64,000 nucleotides of DNA from Nocardioidaceae bacterium SCSIO 66511 (GCA_023100825.1 CP095846.1:496001-560000), one strand, 5' to 3'. Shown: positions 1 through 10,184, numbered from the stretch's first letter. The notes: generated by a model not told the origin, from the letters alone. Translations and numbers: made by a program.

Positions 1-2
1 TC

Positions 3-1433
3 CACGAGCAGGCGCGGCAGGCTGCGAACGCTTCCGACGCCGTCGGTCTTGCGACTGACGAGCAGCTCTGTCAGTCGTTGCGGGATTTGCAGTCGGCGTT
101 GGATTTGCTCGACGGGGTACGCGCCTCCCTGTTCGCGCAGCTGAAAGAGTCCGAGGCGTACAAGTCCGACGGTGCCTCCACGGTCGCCGGGTGGGCTCGC
201 CAAGAGTTGCGGATGGGGTTGGGTGAGTCGCGCCGTCACACCAAAGCCGGCCAGACCCTCAAGACGTTGCCGAAGGTTGCCGCCGCTCTGGATGCCGGGA
301 CGATTCGGGGTGCGCATGTCGACGAGTTCACCGTCGGCGTCACCAAGGTCGGCGTCGACATCATGACGAACCTGCAAGACGTACTGCTGCCGATCGCCCG
401 CGAGTGTGAGCCCCGGGATCTGCGGGTGGCGATCAACGAACTCAACGACATCGTGAACTGTGAAGAACGCGATAAGGCGTACCAGCGGGGCATGAACAAA
501 CGCGACATCCGGGTCGACAAATGCGGTGACGGCTACTACGTGTCCGGGATGCTCGACCCCGTCACCGGAGCAAAATTCGCCCAATGGGCCAAAACCGTGT
601 CAATGCCTGAATACGACGGCGACGACCGCACACCCTCCGACCGCCGCGTCGACGGACTCGGACGGATGCTCGACGACCAAAACACCCCACCACCAGCCGA
701 CCAGCGGCCAGATGAGCAGTCCGCCGACGGGCAGGAGCGACCGAAGCCGCGCCGTCGTGCCGACACCACCCTGCTCGTCCTGGCCGACCTCGAAACCCTC
801 CTGCGTCTGCCCGGTGCACGTCCGGCGACGCTGGTCGGGTTCGGACCCATCGGCCCGCAACTGATGAGCTATCTGACCTGCGGCGCCGACACATCGGGTG
901 TCCTCACCCACGGCACAACGAACGGCCCCGTCCCGCAGGCCAACGTGTTGAACGTCGGCCGCACCAGCCGCCTCGCCACCGCCGCACAACGCAAAGCGAT
1001 CACCGCCCGCCAAGACGGCATCTGCGCGAACCCCGGCTGCGGCTCCACCTTCTTGGAGTTCCACCACGTCAACTGGTGGAACCGCGACGGCGGGCGTACC
1101 GACCTGTCGAATTTGGTCGGGATCTGCGGCGGCTGCCACCACCTCGTGCATCAGAACAAGCTGACCATCCGGCACGACGGCCACGGTGGGTTCACGTTCC
1201 ACCGCTCCACGGGCGCCGTCATCGACGACCACACCCGCATCACCAGACAACGCGTCCGCGACCTCATCGCCAAAATCCGCCACACTGCGGTCGAAACCGA
1301 GACCAAGCAGAAACCGGCGAGATCATCACCACCGCCCGGCCGGCGACGCTCCTTACGTGACCTCCCTGCCTGTGGCTACACCGTCACGTACGTCGACTTC
1401 CACCGCCTGCCCAACCCACGCACGTCCGCCTGA
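3..1433 (+). CDS. DUF222 / HNH endonuclease domain protein, 5' end outside the window
   Basis: The frame is open to the first base, so the true start lies upstream; the TTG at 78 is only an internal candidate. The N-terminal two thirds are the helical DUF222 region common in actinobacterial 13E12-type repeat proteins. The C-terminus holds an HNH nuclease motif: a CxxxxC pair (CANPGCG), then EFHHVNWW, NLVGICGGCHH and H-L-V-H, which would bind a zinc and a catalytic metal. Such proteins usually occur in many copies per genome and their role is unknown; defence or mobile-element functions are only suggested. It converges on the acetyltransferase gene with a gap of 9 bp. Confidence 0.85.
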   Translation, partial: HEQARQAANASDAVGLATDEQLCQSLRDLQSALDLLDGVRASLFAQLKESEAYKSDGASTVAGWARQELRMGLGESRRHTKAGQTLKTLPKVAAALDAGTIRGAHVDEFTVGVTKVGVDIMTNLQDVLLPIARECEPRDLRVAINELNDIVNCEERDKAYQRGMNKRDIRVDKCGDGYYVSGMLDPVTGAKFAQWAKTVSMPEYDGDDRTPSDRRVDGLGRMLDDQNTPPPADQRPDEQSADGQERPKPRRRADTTLLVLADLETLLRLPGARPATLVGFGPIGPQLMSYLTCGADTSGVLTHGTTNGPVPQANVLNVGRTSRLATAAQRKAITARQDGICANPGCGSTFLEFHHVNWWNRDGGRTDLSNLVGICGGCHHLVHQNKLTIRHDGHGGFTFHRSTGAVIDDHTRITRQRVRDLIAKIRHTAVETETKQKPARSSPPPGRRRSLRDLPACGYTVTYVDFHRLPNPRTSA

Positions 1434-1442
1434 GAGGGCACC

Positions 1443-2408
1443 TCAGCTGTCGCGGGCTGCGACCTCGGCGCGCCAGGCGTCGATCACCAGGATCGTGCGC
1501 ATCCCGACGGACTCGTACAGCCCCAGAGCGGGAGTCGTGTTGTTGCTGTCGACGTGCAGCAGCGTGCCCGCCAGCCCTCGCGCGGCATCAGCTGCGAACG
1601 CCTGCTTCAGCAAGGCCTTCGCAATTCCTCGGCCACGCGCCCGCGGGACGACGCCAACCTGAGCGACATAGCCGCAGTGCTCGTCCTCGACGAACTGCTC
1701 CGAAACCCGGATCATGCCGACCGGTTCGCCATCCAGCTCAGCGAGGCGGACCTGGCTCCAGCCGAACGTCGAACGACTCTCCAGCGCTGCGACCCAATCG
1801 TCATACGACTCCGGCTCCTCACCGAAGTGCTCGACGAACGATTCCTCTCGCACGCCATGAGCCGCGCGGCGAACACTCACGTCGTCGGAGGCCGGGACCG
1901 TGACCCCGGTCGGCAGCAGCGGGTTCGGTTCGACATCGGAACGGTCGACGCGCATCCGGTAGAACGATGTCGCAACACGGAATCCGCGATCGGCGAGCAG
2001 CGCGCCCAGTTGCTCGTCACGCCGGTAGGTGCCGTGATCGACAATTGCGCGTTCGTGCCCGGACTCGTGCGCCATTGCCCTGGCGCGCTCGAACGACGCA
2101 TCGAGCAACCAAGCCGCGACCTGCTCATCGAGCGAGACGACGTCGATCCCGACCTGGTCGCCGTCAGGACGGCGCCGTCGCGCCGTTGCGTACCCCAACA
2201 CGTCGCCGCCCGCATCCTGCACCAGCCATCCGTCGGTGTCCGCCGCGAAGCCCGGTTCGTTCAGCTCGTCGCGCACGTCGTCAGGCGTGAAGTCCGGGAA
2301 TCCGACAACCGCGTTGCCGTACGCGGCAACCAGGGCGTAGATGCGGGCGACATCGGCGAGGCGAGGCGGGCGTACAGCGAGCCCGACGGGAAGGTCGTGC
2401 GACTCCAT
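1443..2408 (-). CDS. GNAT family N-acetyltransferase with two GNAT domains
   Basis: A 321-residue protein starting MESHDLPVGL. The C-terminal half has the acetyl-CoA loop of GNAT enzymes (VGVVPRARGRGIAKALL, the R/Q-x-x-G-x-G/A motif) followed by HVDSNNTTPALGLYESVGM, a typical GNAT C-terminus. The N-terminal half looks like a second, degenerate GNAT fold, an arrangement known from mycothiol synthase-like and antibiotic acetyltransferase-like proteins. The substrate cannot be deduced. The ATG at 2406-2408 was chosen because the longer frame upstream only runs antisense-like through the neighbouring methyltransferase gene. It lies 55 bp downstream of that gene on the same strand, so the two may be cotranscribed. 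Confidence 0.8.
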   Translation of the reverse strand: MESHDLPVGLAVRPPRLADVARIYALVAAYGNAVVGFPDFTPDDVRDELNEPGFAADTDGWLVQDAGGDVLGYATARRRRPDGDQVGIDVVSLDEQVAAWLLDASFERARAMAHESGHERAIVDHGTYRRDEQLGALLADRGFRVATSFYRMRVDRSDVEPNPLLPTGVTVPASDDVSVRRAAHGVREESFVEHFGEEPESYDDWVAALESRSTFGWSQVRLAELDGEPVGMIRVSEQFVEDEHCGYVAQVGVVPRARGRGIAKALLKQAFAADAARGLAGTLLHVDSNNTTPALGLYESVGMRTILVIDAWRAEVAARDS

Positions 2409-2463
2409 TCGCCAATCGTGAACCCGGGACCCGCAGGCGTCCATCGAATTGCGGCGCCGCGAC

Positions 2464-3930
2464 TCAGTCGACGAGGAACCCGTCGACGAGCAGGGAGCGA
2501 ACCCGGTCGGCGTAAGCGGCGCGAATCTCGCTCTCGTCGCGCTCCAGCAGCTGGGCGAGTGCGTCGAGGATCTGGCCGACGTTGAGCTCACCGTCGCTGG
2601 CGCCGATGAGACCCGCCTCGACCGTGTCGACCTGACGTGCCCGGCCGAACCCGCTCTGCTGGCGGACGATGATCGACTCGATCTCGGCGGCGCCGGGAAC
2701 TGATCGCTGCTCCTGCACGAGATCGGGCTGTCGTAGGTGCTTGGCGAACAACTCGTCATCGGCCGTCGAACTCGTGTCGACGGCCTTCGCCCACTCGGTA
2801 ATCCGCGGCGCGACGGGCTGCTCCAGCTCATGTGGCCAGTCCTCGAGACGTACGACCGGCTCATCGCGATCGGTGCGGCGCAGACAAATCCAGCCGAACC
2901 CGAGCGCCTCGATGCCCTCATCGGCAAACCACGAGAGCCACGTGTCGTAACGCTCACGGTACTGCGGGGTGCCGTGCAGGCCCGCGTCCGCGAGCCAAAG
3001 CTCAACGTACGTGGGCAAATCCACCACCTCGCGCTGCAGTACCCAGGCGTCGCAGCCCGTGTCGTCGAGCCACTCCTCGAGGCGATCGTCCCAAGGACGA
3101 CCGCCACGATGGACCCAGTTGCCGAGAAGCTGCAGCCAGCCCCCAGGTCGTAGGTGATTCGGCGCCTCGGCCACGAGCCGGCGCACCAACTCATCGCCGG
3201 GCAGACCGGAGTCGCGGTACACCAGCCGTTCGCCCGTACCCGGTGAGATCACGAACGGCGGGTTCGTCACGATCAGATCGAACTGCTCGTCGGCTACCGG
3301 AGCGAACAGGCTGCCGTCGCGTACCTCGAAGTCGACACCGTTGAGACGCGCCGTCGCCCTGCCCATTGCCAGCGCACGCGGATTGACGTCGGTGCCGACG
3401 ACCTTGCCGGCGTGCGTACTCAGGTGCAGCGACTGGACACCGCAACCGGCGCCCAAATCGAGTGCGGAATCGACGGAGTCGCGAATCGTCAACTGCGCAA
3501 GAGTCATCGATGCCTCGCTGATGCCGAGGACGTGATCGGTTGAAACAGTGCGATCGGCACCATCGAGGCCCGGCGTCAGATCGCAGACCACCCACCAGTC
3601 GTGCTGCTCGTCGCCGTACGGGCGGATGTCGACGCGGGCACGCACCTCCGAGACGGTTCGTTCGAGCACACCGGACAGGCAGAGCCGATCGACGAGTCCT
3701 GGCAGCGCCCGATCGGCGGCCGCTGCATCGACCGGCCGCTGCAGCGAGAACAGTCGGGTCAACGTCGAAAGTGCGCTTCCGTCGCTCGTTGCGCGAAGCG
3801 CCGGCGTCGTCTCGTTGCGCAGCAGCGCACGATGAGCGGGCGTACCCAGGAGGTCACCGACCGCCTGCGGTGTGAACGGTGCGTCGTTCAGAGCATCGCG
3901 GAGTTCGGCTGCCACGTCGTCATCGATCAT
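2464..3930 (-). CDS. Class I SAM-dependent methyltransferase, HemK/PrmC-like, with N- and C-terminal extensions
   Basis: The 488-residue protein has a central Rossmann methyltransferase domain: motif I DLGAGCGVQSLHLS, the acidic VVGTDVNPRAL strand, and the NPPF motif (VTNPPFVIS) used by enzymes that methylate amide or exocyclic nitrogens, as in PrmC or RNA/DNA N-methylases. The first 150 residues are a helical, winged-helix-like region and the last 150 are alpha/beta of unknown role. This three-part form is common and uncharacterised in actinobacteria. The ATG at 3928-3930 opens MIDDDVAAEL; residues before it in the frame are low-complexity. The target (protein, rRNA or DNA) is unknown. Confidence 0.8.
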   Translation of the reverse strand: MIDDDVAAELRDALNDAPFTPQAVGDLLGTPAHRALLRNETTPALRATSDGSALSTLTRLFSLQRPVDAAAADRALPGLVDRLCLSGVLERTVSEVRARVDIRPYGDEQHDWWVVCDLTPGLDGADRTVSTDHVLGISEASMTLAQLTIRDSVDSALDLGAGCGVQSLHLSTHAGKVVGTDVNPRALAMGRATARLNGVDFEVRDGSLFAPVADEQFDLIVTNPPFVISPGTGERLVYRDSGLPGDELVRRLVAEAPNHLRPGGWLQLLGNWVHRGGRPWDDRLEEWLDDTGCDAWVLQREVVDLPTYVELWLADAGLHGTPQYRERYDTWLSWFADEGIEALGFGWICLRRTDRDEPVVRLEDWPHELEQPVAPRITEWAKAVDTSSTADDELFAKHLRQPDLVQEQRSVPGAAEIESIIVRQQSGFGRARQVDTVEAGLIGASDGELNVGQILDALAQLLERDESEIRAAYADRVRSLLVDGFLVD

Positions 3931-3993
3931 GGCACCAGCCTCGCAGGTGGCAGATCGGGCTGCGCGGGCACATCGACCGCGCCGGCTGCAGAC

Positions 3994-4035
3994 ACAGATC
4001 GGCCGCACGACGCGTACGCCGTGCGGCCGACCTGT
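3994..4035 (-). terminator. Stem-loop terminator after hppA
   Basis: A perfect 10-bp stem (3999-4008 with 4021-4030) around a 12-base loop, extended by four more pairs beyond one A/C mismatch. It lies just after the hppA stop codon and 64 bp before the methyltransferase start. No clear T tract follows, as is usual in high-GC actinobacteria. Confidence 0.6.
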
Positions 4036-4053
4036 GGTTGGTTACCGGGTGAC

Positions 4054-6414
4054 TCAGGGAGCCGCGATGCTGTCTCCCTGTGCCTCACTGATCGCCACCG
4101 GGCGCCGCTTCGAGATGTAGACGGCGGCAACGATGACCGCGACCGCGACGACCGCAATCGCGAGTCGCACCGGCGTGCTCGCGTCGTCGCCGTACGACAA
4201 CGCCACGACTGCCGGAGCGATCAACAGCGACACGAGGTTCATCACCTTGAGCAGCGGGTTGATCGCCGGTCCGGCGGTGTCCTTGAACGGATCGCCGACG
4301 GTGTCGCCGATGATCGTCGCCTCGTGGGCGTCCGACCCCTTGCCGCCGTGGTGACCGTCCTCGACCAGCTTCTTGGCGTTGTCCCAGGCTCCACCGGAGT
4401 TGGCCAGGAAGACGGCCATCAAGGTGCCGGTTGCGATCGCACCTGCGAGGTACGCGCCCAGCGGCCCGACGCCGAGGCCGAAGCCGACGGCGATCGGCGC
4501 GAAGATCGCCAGCACACCGGGTGTTGCCAGCTCACGCAGCGAATCCCTCGTGCAGATGTCGACGACCCGGCCGTACTCCGGTCGACCCGTGCCCTCCATG
4601 ATCCCGGGGATCTCGTGGAACTGGCGACGTACCTCGAAAACCACGGCGCCGGCGGCACGGCCGACAGCCGCGATCGCCAGACCGGAGAACAAGAACACCA
4701 CCGAGGCACCGATGAGCAGGCCGAACAGGTTGCCCGGGTCTGCGATGTTGAGGATGCCGCCGAGCGACAGGAACTCAGATACGGACTCGATCTCGTCTTC
4801 ACCGACGTTCGCGTCGCGTACCGCTCCACCGATGGCATCGGTGAACGAGCCGAACAGCGCCGTCGCCGCGAGCACCGCGGTCGCAATTGCGATGCCCTTG
4901 GTGATCGCCTTCGTGGTGTTGCCGACTGCATCGAGCTCGGTGAGGATCTGCGCACCGTCGTCATCGACCTCGCCGGACATCTCGGCGATGCCCTGTGCGT
5001 TGTCACTGACCGGTCCGAAGGTGTCCATTGCGACGATGACGCCGACGGTGGTCAGCAGGCCGCAGCCCGCAAGCGCCACCGCGAACAGGGAGACGATGAT
5101 CGTGCCGCCACCGAGCATTGCTGCTCCGTAAACGGCCGCGCCGATCACCAACGCGGTGTAGACCGCCGACTCGAAGCCGACCGAGAGGCCGGACAGGATG
5201 ACGGTCGCGGGTCCGGTGAGCGCGGTTTTTCCGACGTCGTTGACCGGTCGGGTCTCCGTGCCGGTGAAGTAGCCGGTGAGCGCGAGGATCAGGGCGGCAA
5301 GGACGATTCCGATGACGACCGCCACCGACGCGATGAGCGCCGGGTTGCCGTCGACCTCACCGAGGTCGAGTCCGAGGTCGCCCAACAGGCTTGCGTCCGC
5401 ACCCGATGCGTCGGTCAGGTCGCCGAAGTTCGTCGGGAGGTACACGAATGCTGCGATCGTGCACGCTACCGCCGAGACCGCTGCCGAGATGTAGAACGAC
5501 CTGTTGATCGTCGTCAGGCCGCTCTCGCCGGCACGCGGGCGGGTGATGTAGACGCCCAGGATCGCGGTCAGCGCGCCGATCGCCGGAACGATCAGGGGGA
5601 AGACCAGGCCTTCCTCGCCGAACGCGACAGAACCGAGGATCAGCGCCGCAACGAGCGTCACCGCGTACGACTCGAACAGGTCGGCCGCCATGCCGGCGCA
5701 GTCGCCGACGTTGTCGCCCACGTTGTCGGCGATCGTCGCCGCGTTGCGCGGGTCGTCCTCGGGGATGTTGTTCTCGACCTTGCCGACCAAGTCGGCGCCG
5801 ACGTCGGCGGCCTTGGTGAAGATGCCGCCGCCGACACGCATGAACATCGCCAGCAGCGCCGCGCCGAAGCCGAAGCCCTCCAGGACCGTCGGTGCGTCAC
5901 CCTTGTAGATCAAGACGACAACCGCCGCACCCAGAAGCCCGAGGCCGACCGTCGCCATGCCCACGGTGCCGCCGGTACGGAACGCGATCCGCATTGCCGG
6001 GTCGCGGCCTTCGTTCTGGGCGGCGGCGGCAACGCGTACGTTCGCGCGTACGGCGAGCCACATGCCCATGTAGCCGATGACCGCCGAGAATCCCGAACCG
6101 AAGAGGAAGAAGATCGACCGGCCGATGCGTACGTTTGCATCGCCGGGAAGTACGAACAGCAGTGCGAACGCGAGCAGCGCGAACACGCCGAGTGTCCGGA
6201 ACTGCCGGGTGAGATAAGCCGACGCGCCCTCCTGGACCGCCGTGCCGATCTCCTTCATGCGGTCGGTGCCCTCGTCTGCGGACAGCACCTCCTGTCGGAA
6301 CAGAGCGGCCATCGCGAGCGCGACGACCGCGATGACCGCTACTACCACGACGAAGGCGATATTGCCGCCGGACAGCGACAAATCCTCCGCAGCGGCCACA
6401 GTCACGTTGGCCAT
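4054..6414 (-). CDS. hppA: Membrane-bound H+-translocating pyrophosphatase
   Basis: The 786-residue polytopic protein couples hydrolysis of pyrophosphate to cation pumping across the cytoplasmic membrane. Family signatures are intact: DVGADLVGKVE, then EDDPRN and DNVGDNVGDCAG, which bind Mg-pyrophosphate, and a second D-rich cluster near the C-terminus (GDTVGDPFKDTAGP). Lysine 502 in GNTTKAITKG is the residue that, in this family, replaces the K+ site, so the enzyme should be the K+-independent proton-pumping type. The ATG at 6414 follows an AGGAGG ribosome site by 6 bases. An hppA gene next to bldG is a conserved actinobacterial order (as in Streptomyces coelicolor). Confidence 0.97.
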   Translation of the reverse strand: MANVTVAAAEDLSLSGGNIAFVVVVAVIAVVALAMAALFRQEVLSADEGTDRMKEIGTAVQEGASAYLTRQFRTLGVFALLAFALLFVLPGDANVRIGRSIFFLFGSGFSAVIGYMGMWLAVRANVRVAAAAQNEGRDPAMRIAFRTGGTVGMATVGLGLLGAAVVVLIYKGDAPTVLEGFGFGAALLAMFMRVGGGIFTKAADVGADLVGKVENNIPEDDPRNAATIADNVGDNVGDCAGMAADLFESYAVTLVAALILGSVAFGEEGLVFPLIVPAIGALTAILGVYITRPRAGESGLTTINRSFYISAAVSAVACTIAAFVYLPTNFGDLTDASGADASLLGDLGLDLGEVDGNPALIASVAVVIGIVLAALILALTGYFTGTETRPVNDVGKTALTGPATVILSGLSVGFESAVYTALVIGAAVYGAAMLGGGTIIVSLFAVALAGCGLLTTVGVIVAMDTFGPVSDNAQGIAEMSGEVDDDGAQILTELDAVGNTTKAITKGIAIATAVLAATALFGSFTDAIGGAVRDANVGEDEIESVSEFLSLGGILNIADPGNLFGLLIGASVVFLFSGLAIAAVGRAAGAVVFEVRRQFHEIPGIMEGTGRPEYGRVVDICTRDSLRELATPGVLAIFAPIAVGFGLGVGPLGAYLAGAIATGTLMAVFLANSGGAWDNAKKLVEDGHHGGKGSDAHEATIIGDTVGDPFKDTAGPAINPLLKVMNLVSLLIAPAVVALSYGDDASTPVRLAIAVVAVAVIVAAVYISKRRPVAISEAQGDSIAAP

Positions 6415-6561
6415 GGATTTCCTCCTAGACGGATCGGGTCGGCCCCCATCCTGGTGAACGAGATCACATTAGATGCCGACCTACCCAATCAGGTGTGAGT
6501 TCGACCACAACAGGCGGGTCATGATACGGGCCCGACCAACCGAGCCCTACTCGTACGACCT

Positions 6562-6948
6562 CTAGCCCTGGTCGGTCTTCCAGCGCAGCTCGACGCAGGT
6601 CGTGTCCGCACCCTCGCGTACGCGCAGATCGTCTGCCATCCCGGAAGCGACGGCCAGCCGATCCACCGACTGGGTCGCCGTGGCGGGAACTCGTCCGTGT
6701 ACGCCGTGGTGCTCGACCGTGACGACCACCTCGTCTTCGCCGATGTCGAGTACCACCGCGACCGGATCGTCGATCTGGGCGTACGTATGCGCGGCGATCG
6801 CTTCGGAGGCGGCCTCGGTGACGGCGAGCCGGATGTCGTCGACCAGCGGCTCGGAAAGGTCTCGCAGGCGCGCGGTGGATCCGATGGTCATCCGCATCAC
6901 CCGCAGCAGTGCGGGATCGGGTTGCAGGCGGAGCTCGACGCGCGGCAT
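6562..6948 (-). CDS. RsbW/SpoIIAB-like anti-sigma factor ATPase fold, degenerate ATP site
   Basis: A 128-residue protein (MPRVELRLQP) that starts 8 bp after the BldG-like gene. In Streptomyces the product at this place (SCO3548/ApgA) is the partner of BldG, so it is expected to bind and release from that antagonist and perhaps to hold a sigma factor. The HATPase fold is recognisable (LVDDIRLAVTEAASEAIAAH), but the N-box asparagine expected in ExxxNAxxH is a glutamate here and the C-terminal glycine-rich box is poor (REGADTTCVELRW). Kinase activity is therefore doubtful; it may act only as a binding partner. No sigma factor gene is nearby. Confidence 0.75.
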   Translation of the reverse strand: MPRVELRLQPDPALLRVMRMTIGSTARLRDLSEPLVDDIRLAVTEAASEAIAAHTYAQIDDPVAVVLDIGEDEVVVTVEHHGVHGRVPATATQSVDRLAVASGMADDLRVREGADTTCVELRWKTDQG

Positions 6949-6956
6949 GGCGCGCG

Positions 6957-7295
6957 TCAGTGCGCGCTGATGGCGTCGGTGACGGAAGCGTAGATCCCGA
7001 AGACCTTCTCCAGACCGGTGATCCGGAAGATCTTGAGCAGACGCTCCTGCGTGCACACGATCACGAGCCGGCCGCCGTTGGCGCGCACTCGTTTGAGCCC
7101 ACCGACGAGGACGCCGAGCCCGGTCGAGTCGAGGAACTCGACCTTCTCGATGTCGACGACGAGATAGTGGTGCCCCTGGTTGACCAGGTCGATCAATCGC
7201 TCCCGCAGCCGCGGAGCGGTATAGACATCGATCTCACCCGTGACTTCGATGACGTCGTACTGTCCTTCGGACCGGGTGGTCAACGACAGGTCCAC
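6957..7295 (-). CDS. bldG: STAS-domain anti-sigma factor antagonist, BldG-like
   Basis: A 112-residue single STAS domain protein. The GTG start at 7295 is preceded by AAGGAGA at good spacing. Residues 50-62 ([13 protein letters not shown]) contain the phosphorylatable serine, here Ser57, the same residue number as the Ser57 reported for Streptomyces BldG. Dephosphorylated antagonists of this family sequester anti-sigma kinases and free sigma factors; BldG controls development and antibiotic production. The symbol rests on length, motif and conserved position between hppA/anti-sigma and the DECH helicase. The upstream 184 bp separate it from the divergent helicase gene and must hold both promoters. 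Confidence 0.82.
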   Translation of the reverse strand: MDLSLTTRSEGQYDVIEVTGEIDVYTAPRLRERLIDLVNQGHHYLVVDIEKVEFLDSTGLGVLVGGLKRVRANGGRLVIVCTQERLLKIFRITGLEKVFGIYASVTDAISAH

Positions 7296-7479
7296 TCCAG
7301 TCTCCTTAGCCGATACCGGTAACCGTCCACCGCATTCAATCACGATACCGGCCCAGTGCCTTGCCTTCGAAGCAACTTGCTGTCTTTCGCCGCGCGGACT
7401 GCGCTTTCCGTGCAGCCACTTCGGATGTAGGCATGAGTAGCGGAAGATCCGCGGTGTCATTGACGTTTGACACACTTCG

Positions 7480-9840
7480 ATGGTGACAACCGACCCATCG
7501 ACCCTCCTTCGACATGCGCTTGCTGGGTCACGGCGCGAGGACCGGCTCCGTCATCTCGAGCATGTTCCCGAGCGCACTCCGGTCTTCGCCGCGTGGCCGA
7601 CCGCGATCCCCGCCGAGGTCCGCGCGGCGTACGGCGCGATCGGCGTCGATCAACTGTGGGCGCATCAGGCCGAGGCGATCGACCGGGTGCTCGCAGGCGG
7701 CAGCGTCGTCGTATCGACGGGTACGGCCTCGGGCAAGTCGGCTTGCTACCAAGCTCCGGCGCTCGCCGCGTTGACCGCGGGACGCCAGGGCAGCGTGCTT
7801 CGCGACCGCTCGCCGAGCGTGCTCTACGTCGCGCCGACGAAGGCGCTTGCACATGATCAGCTGCGTGCGCTCGAAGAGCTGGTCGACGGGCGGCTGAGCG
7901 GCGTGCGTCCGGCCGCCGTCGACGGTGACAACTCCAGGGAGGAGCGTGCCTGGGCACGCGACCATGCCAACTACGTGGTCACCAACCCCGACCTCCTGCA
8001 CCGGACGCTCCTGCCCGGACACTCCCGTTGGTCGCGGTTCCTTGCGGGGTTGCGCTACGTCGTCATCGACGAATGTCATCACTACCGGGGTGTGTTCGGC
8101 TCGCATGTCGCGCACGTCGTACGCCGGCTGCGGCGGCTGGCGGCGCATTACGGCGCCGATCCGGTGTTCGTACTCGCATCGGCGACGGTTGCGGAGCCCG
8201 AACAACTCGCCCGACGCCTCACCGGTCTCGACGTCGCAGCCGTCACCGACGACGGGTCGCCTCGTGGGGCGGCCGCGATTGCGCTCTGGGAGCCGCCGCT
8301 GATCGACGACGGAGGCGGTGAGCACGGTTCACCGACTCGTCGCTCTGCAATCGCTGAGTCCGCGGATGTGCTCGCCGACCTTGTCGTCGCCGGCATCCGG
8401 ACCCTGGCCTTCGTACGATCCCGACGCGGGGCGGAGGCGTTGGCGATGTCGGCGCAGCGTCTGCTCGACGAGGTCGACCCGAGCCTGACTCAATTGGTCA
8501 CGACCTATCGCGGCGGCTACTTGCCCGAGGAACGCCGAGAGATCGAGCGGACATTGCGCGAGGGTGAGCTGCTCGGCCTCGCGTGTACGAGCGCACTCGA
8601 GCTGGGCGTTGACATCGCCGGCCTCGATGCGGTCGTGACGGTGGGATTTCCGGGCACCAGGGCAGCGCTGTTCCAGCAGTTCGGCCGTGCCGGGCGGGCA
8701 ACGGATGCCTCGCTCGGGGTTCTCGTCGCCCGCGACGATCCGCTCGACACCTATCTCGTCGGCCATCCGGAGAAGCTTCTCGGCGCGCCAGTCGAGGCGA
8801 CGGTGCTCGACCCGTCCAACCCGCATGTGCTCGGCCCGCACCTGGCGGCCGCCGCCCAGGAGCTCCCGCTCACGCCCGCCGATCTCGAGCTCTTCGGCCC
8901 CGGCAGCGCCGCGGGTGTCGACGCCTTGCTGGAGGCCGGATGGCTGCGCCGCCGCCCACGGGGGTTGTTCTGGACCCGACGTGAGCGGGCCGCCGACCTC
9001 GCCGACATCCGCTCCAGTGGCGGACCAGCGGTGCAGGTCGTCGACGGGAATACCGGCCGGCTGCTCGGCACTGCCGACTCCTCGTCGGCTCATGCGAGCG
9101 TGCACACCGGGGCGGTGTACGTACACCGCGGAGAGACGTACCTCGTCGAGGAGTTCGATCATGAGGAAGGCGTCGCTGTCGTACACCGTGATGATCCCGA
9201 TTACACGACGACGGCGCGCGATGTCACCGAGATCGCGATCATCGACACCGAGTCGACCTCTGAATGGGGACGAGCGCGGTTCTGTTACGGATCGGTCGAC
9301 GTGAGCCAACAAGTCGTGTCGTACCTGCGTCGCCGTATCGGCTCCGGTGAGGTGCTCGCCGAAGAGCCGCTGGACCTGCCCGTGCGAACCCTTCGTACGA
9401 AAGGCGTCTGGTGGACGCTTTCGGACGACGCGGTGGCATCCGCGTTGGAGTCCGCAGACGTGCCGGGCTCCGCGCACGCCGCCGAGCACGCTTCGATCGG
9501 GCTGCTCCCGCTGCTGGCCAGCTGTGATCGCTGGGACATCGGCGGCGTGTCCACCGCGCTTCATCCCGACACCGGCAGATTGACGGTGTTCGTCTACGAC
9601 GGTCACCCCGGCGGTGCGGGATTCGCCCGGCGCGCGTACGACCGAGCGGCGGAGTGGCTGCAGACCACCCGAGACGCGATTGCCGCCTGTGAATGTGCAG
9701 ACGGCTGCCCATCGTGCGTGCAGTCGCCGAAGTGCGGCAACGGCAACAATCCGCTCGACAAGACGGGCGCCGTGCGCCTGCTCGACGTAGTGCTCGCTGA
9801 ACACCGGTCTGCTCAGCTCGCCGACGTGTCTTCGATGTAG
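7480..9840 (+). CDS. DEAD/DEAH-box (DECH) helicase with C-terminal DUF1998 metal site
   Basis: The 786-residue superfamily 2 helicase carries motif [15 protein letters not shown], motif II DECH ([10 protein letters not shown]), motif III LASAT, motif [12 protein letters not shown] and motif VI FGRAGRA. The C-terminus has the four-cysteine DUF1998 cluster ([20 protein letters not shown]) that binds metal in MrfA-type DNA-repair helicases. It fits the actinobacterial helicase of the helicase/secretion neighbourhood (TIGR03817 type). ATG 7480 was taken; GTG 7483 is equally possible. The 3' end overlaps the convergent TadE-like gene by 28 bp. Confidence 0.92.
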   Translation: MVTTDPSTLLRHALAGSRREDRLRHLEHVPERTPVFAAWPTAIPAEVRAAYGAIGVDQLWAHQAEAIDRVLAGGSVVVSTGTASGKSACYQAPALAALTAGRQGSVLRDRSPSVLYVAPTKALAHDQLRALEELVDGRLSGVRPAAVDGDNSREERAWARDHANYVVTNPDLLHRTLLPGHSRWSRFLAGLRYVVIDECHHYRGVFGSHVAHVVRRLRRLAAHYGADPVFVLASATVAEPEQLARRLTGLDVAAVTDDGSPRGAAAIALWEPPLIDDGGGEHGSPTRRSAIAESADVLADLVVAGIRTLAFVRSRRGAEALAMSAQRLLDEVDPSLTQLVTTYRGGYLPEERREIERTLREGELLGLACTSALELGVDIAGLDAVVTVGFPGTRAALFQQFGRAGRATDASLGVLVARDDPLDTYLVGHPEKLLGAPVEATVLDPSNPHVLGPHLAAAAQELPLTPADLELFGPGSAAGVDALLEAGWLRRRPRGLFWTRRERAADLADIRSSGGPAVQVVDGNTGRLLGTADSSSAHASVHTGAVYVHRGETYLVEEFDHEEGVAVVHRDDPDYTTTARDVTEIAIIDTESTSEWGRARFCYGSVDVSQQVVSYLRRRIGSGEVLAEEPLDLPVRTLRTKGVWWTLSDDAVASALESADVPGSAHAAEHASIGLLPLLASCDRWDIGGVSTALHPDTGRLTVFVYDGHPGGAGFARRAYDRAAEWLQTTRDAIAACECADGCPSCVQSPKCGNGNNPLDKTGAVRLLDVVLAEHRSAQLADVSSM

Positions 9841-10184
9841 TCGCCGGGTGCCGCCCGTGCCCGCTGCGCAACCTGCCAGGTGCGGCCCCACATCTGCGGA
9901 CTCTCGATCTCGACCGTGACAGTTGCGACGGCATCGGCGAGGTCACAGTCGCGAACCACGCCGTCGTTGCGGCGGGCCACCTTGCGCGCCTGTGCGCAGC
10001 CGTCACGACCGGCCTGCTCGGCCTGTGCGGCCGCGATCGCCGCGAGGTCTGCCGCACTTGCCGCGTGGTGCTGGATGCGGGCCAGCGCGACACACTGTGC
10101 CGCCACGACCGCCATCAGGCCGATTGAGGTGGCGAGGACCACGGCGTACACGGTGGCCGACCCGCGTTCGGTACGTGACCTCAC
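9813..10184 (-). CDS. TadE/TadG-like pseudopilin, helicase/secretion-neighbourhood type
   Basis: A 123-residue protein with a charged N-terminus, RGSATVYAVVLATSIGLMAVVAAQCVAL as a single membrane segment, and a small exported domain with two cysteines (DGCAQ, VRDCD). The pattern matches the TadE-like proteins recognised next to the DECH helicase (TIGR03816 type) and Rv3654c of Mycobacterium tuberculosis. The GTG start overlaps the stop of the upstream TadE gene (GTGA, 4 bases), so translation is probably coupled. It is the last gene of the Tad operon. Role: minor pilin or assembly factor at the membrane, by family. Confidence 0.82.
   Translation of the reverse strand: MRSRTERGSATVYAVVLATSIGLMAVVAAQCVALARIQHHAASAADLAAIAAAQAEQAGRDGCAQARKVARRNDGVVRDCDLADAVATVTVEIESPQMWGRTWQVAQRARAAPGDYIEDTSAS

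Noticed and set aside
1443-3194. A 583-residue frame that would fuse an N-terminal region to the GNAT protein
   Set aside because: The extra part is the shadow of the methyltransferase gene in another frame; it is Ser/Arg-rich with no domain.
3601-6498. A 965-residue open frame opposite hppA
   Set aside because: It is antisense to an intact, conserved gene and rich in R/D/H/A, typical of GC-driven spurious frames.
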